A stretch of 64,000 nt of DNA, from contig RPRI01000024.1 in NCBI GenBank assembly GCA_003818505.1, positions 37,407 through 101,406 on the forward strand. Direction: 5' to 3'. The notes under the pieces were generated by a model. It did not search any database. It was not told the DNA's origin and saw only the letters and a program-made list of their open reading frames with translations. This DNA comes from Desulfobacteraceae bacterium (lineage in GTDB: Bacteria; Desulfobacterota; Desulfobacteria; Desulfobacterales; RPRI01). The position numbers were made by a program, and so were the translations under genes. This document shows positions 10,274-16,268 of the stretch, in pieces; the stretch's first letter is position 1; each line of letters opens with the position of its first letter.

Positions 10274-11167
10274 ATGAAACCGAAGATCGGTTTTATCGGG
10301 TTGGGGGTCATGGGCAGGGGTATGGCCCTGAACGTACGGAAGAAGGGCTTTCCCCTGTGCGTCTTCGATATCGACAAAAAGGCTGTGCAAAACCTTGTTG
10401 AAGCCGGAGCGACAGCCGCTCCGGATTTACAGGGTGTGGCCGGATATGCCGATTGGATCATCCTTTCTCTTCCGGATACGGAGGTTGTCAGTACGGTACT
10501 CTGGGGAAAAGCTGGTTTCGGGTCTCTTCTTTCCGGCGACCAGATTGTGATCGATTGCGGAACAACCCATCCTCTGACTACAATGGATTTTCAAAAGCGC
10601 CTCAATGAGTCGGGAATTGGCTTTGTGGATGCGCCCGTATCCGGGATGGAGCAAAGAGCTTTGGATGGAACGTTGATGACAATGGCGGGCGGTTCCCGCG
10701 ATATCTTCGACAAGGTCAAACCTGTGCTGGAAAGTTTCAGCAAGAATGTGGAATATATGGGAGGCCCCGGTTGCGGACAGCTGGCAAAGGTCATAAACAA
10801 TGTCTTTTTTAATATCTCATGCGCGGCTGTAAGCGAACTGTTGCCGCTGGCCGTGAAAATGGGTCTTGATGCAGCGAAAATCGTTGAGGTTGCCGGAAGC
10901 GGGACGGGCCAGAGTTTCGCTCTCAATTTCTTCGGACCGCTGATTTTAAAGAGAGACTTTGGACATGGTTATCCGATGAAGAAGGCTTACAAGGATATGT
11001 CATCCATCATTGAGATCATGAATGCCCATAAAATACCGATACCCGTAACCCAGGCCGCCCTCATGACATACCAGATGGCGCTGAATCAGGGGCTTGGAGA
11101 TGAAAGCAAGGCGGCCATGGTGAAAGTATGGGAAAGACTGCTCAATGTTGAGGTAAGAGAATCATGA
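10274..11167 (+). CDS. NAD(P)-dependent beta-hydroxyacid dehydrogenase (HIBADH family)
   Basis: Dehydrogenase of the 3-hydroxyisobutyrate / tartronate-semialdehyde reductase family, 297 residues. It opens with a Rossmann dinucleotide loop GFIGLGVMGRGMA, has the substrate-binding FVDAPVSGMEQRALDGTL segment, and the catalytic-lysine motif GCGQLAKVINN. The GGAGG ribosome binding site fits ATG 10274. In this operon it could oxidise an imported beta-hydroxy acid to the beta-keto (or semialdehyde) product that the following BKACE enzyme would cleave. The exact substrate is not determinable. Confidence 0.93.
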   Translation: MKPKIGFIGLGVMGRGMALNVRKKGFPLCVFDIDKKAVQNLVEAGATAAPDLQGVAGYADWIILSLPDTEVVSTVLWGKAGFGSLLSGDQIVIDCGTTHPLTTMDFQKRLNESGIGFVDAPVSGMEQRALDGTLMTMAGGSRDIFDKVKPVLESFSKNVEYMGGPGCGQLAKVINNVFFNISCAAVSELLPLAVKMGLDAAKIVEVAGSGTGQSFALNFFGPLILKRDFGHGYPMKKAYKDMSSIIEIMNAHKIPIPVTQAALMTYQMALNQGLGDESKAAMVKVWERLLNVEVRES

Positions 11168-11237
11168 TAACAATCACAACCGGGATAGCAAGCGGCACAG
11201 GATTCTATTTTCTCCCGCAAGAAGAAAGGTGAAGCTG

Positions 11238-12047
11238 ATGAGAAAGATAATAATTACCATTGCGCCCACGGGGAATGTTCCTACAAAAAAACTGAATCGG
11301 CATGTTCCGATTTCACCGCAGGAAATTGCCGAGGACATTTTTCAATGCTATAAGGCAGGCGCTGCAATTGCCCATATCCATACAAGAGATGAAAACGGAA
11401 GTCCTACGATCAATCCTGTTATTACTCAGGATATTATGACCAGGGTAAAAGAAAGGTGCGATATTATTATTCAGCTCTCAACCGGCGCCCGCGGGGGGTC
11501 AGGCCTGGAAAGGGGCGCTTGCATAGACTTGAAACCCGACATGGCCAGTTTAGCGACAGGATCATCCAATTTTTCCGCTTCGGTAAACAGCAACTCGCCG
11601 GAATTAATTGAATCACTCGGCAAAAGGATGATCGAAAACGGAGTAAAGCCGGAAATTGAAGCCTTTGATGTCGCAATGATTACAAATATCGGATACTATC
11701 TGAAAAAAAAGGCGGTAAAACCACCGCTGCATTTCAATCTGGTGATGAATGTGCCAGGGTCCATCAGCGGAACGCCCAAAAACCTGCTTCATATGGCGGA
11801 ACTGCTTCCCCAGGGCTCAACATTTACGGTAACGGGAATCGGAAGAGCCCATGTGGATATGATAACCATGGGAGTATTGCTTGGCGGGAATATCAGGGTA
11901 GGGCTGGAAGATCTCTTGGTTTATTCCGAAGAAACGGGAGAGCTTGCGACTAACGTCATGCTTGTGGAAAGGGCGGTAAGAATTGTTCATGCCCTGGGCC
12001 ATGAAGTTGCTACCGTGCAGGAAGCGCGGAGCATGTTAGGATTATAG
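11238..12047 (+). CDS. BKACE-family beta-keto acid cleavage enzyme
   Basis: Member of the BKACE family (DUF849, 3-keto-5-aminohexanoate cleavage enzyme), which condenses a beta-keto acid with acetyl-CoA to give acetoacetate and a new CoA thioester. The family start RKIIITIAPTGN, the metal-site AHIHTRDENGSP and the GTPKNLLHM region are all present. ATG 11238 is chosen: AAGAAAGG lies 8 bases upstream and the protein then begins exactly where family members do (269 residues). A GTG at 11229 would add three residues. Last gene of the catabolic operon; function in concert with the CoA-transferase is inferred. Confidence 0.92.
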   Translation: MRKIIITIAPTGNVPTKKLNRHVPISPQEIAEDIFQCYKAGAAIAHIHTRDENGSPTINPVITQDIMTRVKERCDIIIQLSTGARGGSGLERGACIDLKPDMASLATGSSNFSASVNSNSPELIESLGKRMIENGVKPEIEAFDVAMITNIGYYLKKKAVKPPLHFNLVMNVPGSISGTPKNLLHMAELLPQGSTFTVTGIGRAHVDMITMGVLLGGNIRVGLEDLLVYSEETGELATNVMLVERAVRIVHALGHEVATVQEARSMLGL

Positions 12048-12217
12048 TAATACCCCGGATTACTGTAGTTGAGATTGACATGAAAGTGCGCGTTTCAATC
12101 CCCCTATCATAAAGAGGTCGTTTTCCGCCTGGACGCATTTAATAATTCTGGCCGCCTAAACACATGATCAACAGGAGTGGGAATCGCAACTTACATGTGG
12201 TCCTGGTTGCCGGTGCA
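12048..12217. other. Gap between the catabolic operon and the aat remnant
   Basis: No gene is visible. It contains a single stretch at 12091-12120 that resembles the start of a CRISPR repeat, but there is no second copy. Confidence 0.4.
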
Positions 12218-12307
12218 GGAGAAATTCCAAGAAGCCTTTTTCTGAAACAATTGAAAAAATTCCTCTCCTTCCCGACGCTTAAGGGAAAATGGGGGCGCAA
12301 AACTTGA
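12218..12307 (+). pseudogene. Orphaned 3' end of an aat-like gene
   Basis: Reading + strand from 12218 gives GEIPRSLFLKQLKKF followed by LSFPTLKGKWGRKT and a stop at 12305-12307. The intact Aat at 3232-3954 has EEIPRSLFLKLLKKSLE and SPTMKGKWSYSS at its C-terminus, so this is clearly the tail of an aat gene with no body. Nucleotide identity to the local aat is only moderate, so it is not a recent copy. It lies at the right edge of the catabolic block whose left edge is the intact aat 3' end. Confidence 0.8.
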
Positions 12308-12350
12308 CAAGCGGGGTTTATTCCGTTTCGGTATTTCCTATGCAATACTT

Positions 12351-12755
12351 TCAAAGCCAGAAAACGGCAGCGCTGGATTCAGTCTCCTTGAATTCCGGAT
12401 CTCCTGTGACGATTGTAGCCGAAAATTCCTCCGCCGTTGCCACGACGAAGGCATCCGCGTAGGAGATAGGATGGAGCGCCTTCACATGGGCAGCGGCAAG
12501 GACACGTTTTGTCGTGACATCAACCAGATCGACAGGCAAACGTGAAATATCTTCTGTGATCTCTGCGGCTTTCTCTTTCCCTCTCTTGCGGGCGATAATG
12601 TAATAAATTTCGCCGAGACTGATTACCGACATGAAGGCAGCAACATGACCGCTTGATGCTTCCTTGAGGATAGTCCGGACTTTCGCACCAGCCGGCTCTG
12701 CCTGGAAATAGGCAAGCAGGGCATAGCTATCGAGAATGTATTTTGGCTTTTTCAC
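12351..12755 (-). CDS. PIN-domain toxin (VapC-like ribonuclease)
   Basis: PIN-domain endoribonuclease of 134 residues, expected to cleave RNA when free of its antitoxin. Acidic active-site positions are visible: D in ILDSYALLAYF, E in SLGEIYYI, D in ISYADAFVVATA and D in IVTGDPEF. The gene overlaps the upstream AbrB-type antitoxin by 29 bases, which is typical for co-translated toxin-antitoxin pairs. First module of the accessory island. Confidence 0.88.
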   Translation of the reverse strand: MKKPKYILDSYALLAYFQAEPAGAKVRTILKEASSGHVAAFMSVISLGEIYYIIARKRGKEKAAEITEDISRLPVDLVDVTTKRVLAAAHVKALHPISYADAFVVATAEEFSATIVTGDPEFKETESSAAVFWL

Positions 12756-12996
12756 GTTTTTTGTCCTCTGCCCGGGCCGCCAGCAAAGAGTCTGTCAGAG
12801 ATTCGCCATCAGCCAGTTTTCCATAGAGCTTGTCCACAGGGTCGTCTAATTGAGGCGTGAACACGATTTTTCCATCTGCTTCAGTTACCACCATCTTCAT
12901 GCCTGGTTTCAATCCGATCTGCCTCCGGAATAATGAAGGGATAACCACCCAGCCCTTGGAAGAAACGGTGACTATTGTTGAATTTAAAGAACCCAT
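12727..12996 (-). CDS. AbrB/SpoVT-type antitoxin
   Basis: Small 89-residue protein with an N-terminal swapped-hairpin AbrB domain: the stretch STIVTVSSKGWVVIPSLFRR followed by GLKPG and a C-terminal charged tail. Such proteins bind their own promoter and neutralise a PIN toxin. It overlaps the PIN gene downstream and is divergent from the RHH gene. Regulation is probably autorepression with the toxin as co-repressor. Confidence 0.88.
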   Translation of the reverse strand: MGSLNSTIVTVSSKGWVVIPSLFRRQIGLKPGMKMVVTEADGKIVFTPQLDDPVDKLYGKLADGESLTDSLLAARAEDKKREKAKIHSR

Positions 12997-13049
12997 AAGA
13001 CCTCCAAACGTTATACGTTAATCTAAAAAAAGTATAACACTTTCGACGG

Positions 13050-13120
13050 ATGCGTCAATATTAATTATTGGAGTCGCTCAAAACTATTTGACAAAATTAG
13101 CAAAACATGGTTTTTTATCA
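13050..13120 (+). repeat. Direct repeat A, copy 1 (about 70 bp)
   Basis: Shares nearly all bases with 13411-13480, including ATTAATTATTGGAGTCGCTC and a following ACATGGTTTTT block. It contains a TTGACA hexamer at about 13088. The two copies bracket the small RHH gene. Confidence 0.85.
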
Positions 13121-13181
13121 CATCTTTTCTTTTTCTTACTCTTCGGAAAGCAACAAAACAGGAAACCAAAACATATGGTGA

Positions 13182-13388
13182 ATGAACATGAGAAAAGAGT
13201 ATGATTTTTCAAAAGGTGAAAGAGGCAAGTTTTATCGTTCGGATATGAAGCTGAACATTCCCATTTATCTTGATGGAGAAGTTTCAGCCTTTGTAGAGAA
13301 AATTGCTTCTAAGAAGGGGATTGACCGATCCTCAGTAGTGAACGAACTTCTCAGGGGCGATATAAAACTCACCGAGGTAATGGAATAA
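13182..13388 (+). CDS. Orphan ribbon-helix-helix (CopG-like) antitoxin
   Basis: A 68-residue protein with the conserved start MRKEYDFSKGERGKFYR, then a ribbon-helix-helix region (LNIPIYLDGEVSAFVEKIA, SSVVNELLRGDI). This family usually acts as an antitoxin or DNA-binding repressor. The first Met (13182) or the second (13188) may be the true start. No toxin gene lies beside it on either strand, so it is probably an orphan left after loss of a partner. It is bracketed by the two copies of repeat A. Confidence 0.8.
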   Translation: MNMRKEYDFSKGERGKFYRSDMKLNIPIYLDGEVSAFVEKIASKKGIDRSSVVNELLRGDIKLTEVME

Positions 13389-13410
13389 ATTGTCTTCAGC
13401 AAACCAAGGC

Positions 13411-13480
13411 ATGCGGCAACATTAATTATTGGAGTCGCTCAAAAGTATTTCACAGCATTAGCAAGACATGGTTTTTATCA
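13411..13480 (+). repeat. Direct repeat A, copy 2
   Basis: Second copy of the repeat at 13050-13120, with scattered single-base differences. It lies upstream of the Phd-type gene. Confidence 0.85.
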
Positions 13481-13565
13481 GGCACAAAGCGCCTTTATTG
13501 ACATTGGATCGAAGGCTATTGACTGCTGCTAAAATAATTAACGTTGCAACCATGGAGGTTTAAAA

Positions 13566-13784
13566 ATGCAAGTCTATACATATTCAGAAGCCCGGCAAAA
13601 ACTATCTATAGTTCTTGATCAGGCTGAAAATACAGGCAAAGTTCTAATTCAAAGGAAAGACGGGCGAACTTTTGCATTGATTCCGGAAAAGATTGCTTCT
13701 TCACCTTTAGATGTTCCATCAATTAAAGCGAATATCACGACTCAGGAAATAGTTGATATTGTTCGGGAAGGAAGAGAACGATAG
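13566..13784 (+). CDS. Orphan Phd/YefM-type antitoxin
   Basis: A 72-residue protein resembling Phd/YefM antitoxins: YTYSEARQKLSIVLDQAE, then VLIQRKDGRTFALIP. A GGAGG ribosome binding site (CATGGAGG) lies upstream. Such proteins bind DNA as dimers and cover a toxin with their C-terminal arm. No RelE-, Doc- or PIN-like reading frame follows in the 400 bases after it, so the toxin seems to be missing. Confidence 0.82.
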   Translation: MQVYTYSEARQKLSIVLDQAENTGKVLIQRKDGRTFALIPEKIASSPLDVPSIKANITTQEIVDIVREGRER

Positions 13785-13943
13785 AACCATCTCTTGAATA
13801 CGGACAGACGTAATATCCACTCGCTTTTCCGATCACCTGAACCCTTGAACCCACGACTCCTCGAACCCTATGTTCACCTTATTTATCTAACCCACTAAAA
13901 TTCATTGACAAACCATGGGCAATGTGGTCTTTTAAGTCCGCAT

Positions 13944-14148
13944 TTCAGCAGTCCCATCAAAATTCTCATGCATTCTTTTGACGCATTACATATACGCATT
14001 AGTTTGTTACCCGGGAATTATTATCAATGATCTTCTTTACGCATGTCCTTAACCGAAGACCGAATGGCGTTTGCCGCCCCTTCATTATCTCTACAGCAAT
14101 GGCGGATTATACGGACTGAAAACTGAGGTATTCTTACATTTGTTATGC
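13944..14148 (+). repeat. Direct repeat B, copy 1 (205 bp)
   Basis: Nearly the same sequence as 14828-15033: both start TTCAGCAGTCCCATCAAAAT and both end TACATTTGTTATGC. The copies flank the DUF2281-MazF module and each ends shortly before the start of a gene, so each could also act as a promoter region. The rest of 13785-14201 shows no gene. Confidence 0.88.
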
Positions 14149-14201
14149 ACTGGCAGGATTAAACATTTTATGATATATAAAATGCAAATGGAGAAATCGT
14201 T

Positions 14202-14414
14202 ATGAGCTTAGCAGAGAAAATAATGGAATATGTACAAGCATTGCCGGAATCTAAGCAGGTGGAAGTCCTTGGCTTTGTGGAATATCTTCGCTCAAAGGCG
14301 GAAAAGCAGGAGATAAAAGATTGGACAGACCTTTCCCTGTCTTCTGCGATGCGAGGGATAGAGGAGGAGCAAACCCCGTATACGCTCAATGACATTAAGG
14401 AATCGTTTTTATGA
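14202..14414 (+). CDS. DUF2281-type antitoxin
   Basis: A 70-residue protein with the DUF2281 pattern: LAEKIMEYVQALPESKQVEV, then FVEYLRSKAE and a C-terminal tail. DUF2281 genes often sit beside toxins and act as antitoxins. It overlaps the following MazF-like gene by 4 bases (ATGA), so translation is coupled. No strong Shine-Dalgarno other than the GGAG-containing stretch AAATGGAGAAATCG before ATG 14202. Confidence 0.85.
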   Translation: MSLAEKIMEYVQALPESKQVEVLGFVEYLRSKAEKQEIKDWTDLSLSSAMRGIEEEQTPYTLNDIKESFL

Positions 14415-14773
14415 TAGCCGAAGGTCAGGTTATCCTTTTTAGATTTCCTCAAACAGATAAAACAGAAGCAAAGCTTCGTCCTGCCCTTGTTCTTAATCAA
14501 CTACCCGGTCCGTATAATGACTGGCTAATCTGTATGATATCTTCACAACTTCATCATGCAATATCTGATTTTGATGAAGTTCTGACTTCAAGAGCTTCAG
14601 ACTTCGAAGAATCCGGTCTTAAATCGGTAAGCGTTATCAGAATAAGCAGGCTTGCAGTGGTTGACAGCTATATTCTGTTGGGGAAATTGGGCCAAATTGA
14701 TAAACAACGCCTTACCCGCATTAAACGAAAAATAGCAAGCTGGATAGAAGGCACAAAACTAACAGTCCGGTAG
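14411..14773 (+). CDS. PemK/MazF-family toxin
   Basis: A 120-residue protein of the PemK/MazF mRNA-interferase fold: the early strand GQVILFRFPQTD, the RPALVLNQ segment that holds the catalytic arginine in the family, and SVIRISRLAVVD later. It is the toxin partner of the overlapping DUF2281 gene. The whole pair lies between the two copies of repeat B. Confidence 0.85.
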   Translation: MIAEGQVILFRFPQTDKTEAKLRPALVLNQLPGPYNDWLICMISSQLHHAISDFDEVLTSRASDFEESGLKSVSVIRISRLAVVDSYILLGKLGQIDKQRLTRIKRKIASWIEGTKLTVR

Positions 14774-14827
14774 CCCCGGAAACCGGATTCCGCGGAGCCG
14801 AGGAACAAAAAAGGGCAATGACGTTAA

Positions 14828-15033
14828 TTCAGCAGTCCCATCAAAATTCTCATGCGTTCTTTGTGACGGATTACCTATACGCATTAGTTTGCCACCCGGG
14901 AATTATTATCAATGATCTTATATGCCCATTTTCTTAACCGGGGACCGGCTGGCGTTTGCAGCCCCTTTATTATCGCCAAAACAACTGCGGGATATACGGA
15001 CTGAAAACTGAGGTATTCTTACATTTGTTATGC
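14828..15033 (+). repeat. Direct repeat B, copy 2
   Basis: Second copy of the 205-bp repeat at 13944-14148, ending 75 bases before the first NTPase gene. The remainder of the 14774-15107 gap contains only the palindromic operator candidate. Confidence 0.88.
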
Positions 15034-15047
15034 GCCATCTTTTTTGT

Positions 15048-15067
15048 TGACAATGAATATATTGTCA
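15048..15067. promoter_or_regulatory. Operator-like palindrome upstream of the NTPase pair
   Basis: TGACAAT and ATTGTCA are perfect inverted half-sites around a 6-base spacer, followed at 15073 by a third half-site TTGACAAT. The half-sites overlap TTGACA-like -35 hexamers. This suggests a repressor site over the promoter of the two NTPase genes. No bound regulator is known. Confidence 0.5.
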
Positions 15068-15107
15068 TATAAGTTGACAATAAAATATTTGCTAAAAGGA
15101 GCTATCG

Positions 15108-16268
15108 ATGAGAATTCAAACTGGGAATCCTGTAAGTGGGAGCGATTTCTATAAACGAGTACATTTGATTGACAACGCCTGGGACTTAATCGATTCTGGA
15201 GCCCACATTCTGATTGCGGCGCCAAGACGTGTGGGGAAAACTTCTTTAATGTACTATCTCAGGGATAACCCCAAGAAAAATATCAGTTTTCTTTATCTTG
15301 ATACCGAATCGATAAACAATGAAAACGAGTTTTTCAGGCGAATTGTAAATAAGGTTTTAAAAACCGATTTCATTAAGGGATCACAAAAAGTACGAACATT
15401 TTTAGAAACAAATATACCGACCATCAAAAAAGTTGGACCTGAGGGTGTGGAATTTGGCGTCAGCGACGGGCATGATTATTTTGACATGCTGACTCGTATT
15501 TTGAAATCGACTGCTTGTGAAGATAAAAAACTTGTCATCATGCTGGATGAATTTCCAGAAACGCTGGAAAATATTATTGATGATGAAGGAGAAAATGCCG
15601 GCAGACATTTTATGCAAAGCAATCGTGAACTACGCCATGACAGTGAATTGTGTAACAATGTGCAGTTTATTTATACCGGCTCAATCGGGCTGGAAAATGT
15701 TGTCAGCAAGCTGAATGCAATGCAGTCCATAAATGACCTGGCACGACTTAAAATCCCGACACTTCAAAAGCAAGAAGCCAAAGATTTAATCAGATTCCTT
15801 CTGGAAAGTCTCCAATTTGACCTGTCCGAAAAATTGATTAACTATATTCTCCAAAAAATCGAATGGTTAATTCCATTTTACATTCAACTGGTTCTTCAGG
15901 AATTGAAAGTTCTCGCCCGCAATGAAAAATTAGACAAAATAACTAAAACCGCCATTGACCGGGCATTTGGTTTGATGCTTGAACAAAGGAACCATTTTGA
16001 AAATTGGCATACTCGACTCCGCAAGGTGTTAAAAGGTCATGATTATAATTTTGTCAAAGAATTGCTCAATATAGCATCAGAAAAGGATATAATTAATTCC
16101 AATGATATTTTTAACCTCGCAGTAAAATACGGATTGGAAACCAGCTATAAAGATCTAGTTGGTTCATTAGTTTATGATGGTTACATCAACAATGAAGATG
16201 ATAGTCATATATATCGTTATAACTCACCAATTTTAAGAATGTGGTGGAGGAAGAATGTCGCGAACTGA
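15108..16268 (+). CDS. P-loop NTPase with C-terminal winged helix (first of a coupled pair)
   Basis: A 386-residue ATPase of the archaeal/prokaryotic STAND-like group. It has Walker A APRRVGKT (38-45), Walker B around IMLDEFPE (D147, E148) and a sensor-like FIYTGSIGLE. The C-terminal part (about 320-386) looks like a winged helix ending in the YNSPILRMWWR motif common in these ATPases. No nuclease or membrane segment is visible. An AAAAGGAG ribosome binding site precedes the ATG. It overlaps the next gene by 14 bases, so the two are translated together and probably act together. The function is unknown; the setting among toxin-antitoxin genes suggests a defence or stability role. Confidence 0.82.
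   Translation: MRIQTGNPVSGSDFYKRVHLIDNAWDLIDSGAHILIAAPRRVGKTSLMYYLRDNPKKNISFLYLDTESINNENEFFRRIVNKVLKTDFIKGSQKVRTFLETNIPTIKKVGPEGVEFGVSDGHDYFDMLTRILKSTACEDKKLVIMLDEFPETLENIIDDEGENAGRHFMQSNRELRHDSELCNNVQFIYTGSIGLENVVSKLNAMQSINDLARLKIPTLQKQEAKDLIRFLLESLQFDLSEKLINYILQKIEWLIPFYIQLVLQELKVLARNEKLDKITKTAIDRAFGLMLEQRNHFENWHTRLRKVLKGHDYNFVKELLNIASEKDIINSNDIFNLAVKYGLETSYKDLVGSLVYDGYINNEDDSHIYRYNSPILRMWWRKNVAN

Noticed and set aside
12091-12120. GTTTCAATCC-like stretch resembling the start of a CRISPR repeat
   Set aside because: Only one copy; no regular spacing and no cas genes.
13944-15033. Repeat B as integron attC sites
   Set aside because: No inverted RYYYAAC/GTTRRRY core pair in the expected order and no integrase; the repeats are also longer than usual attC sites.
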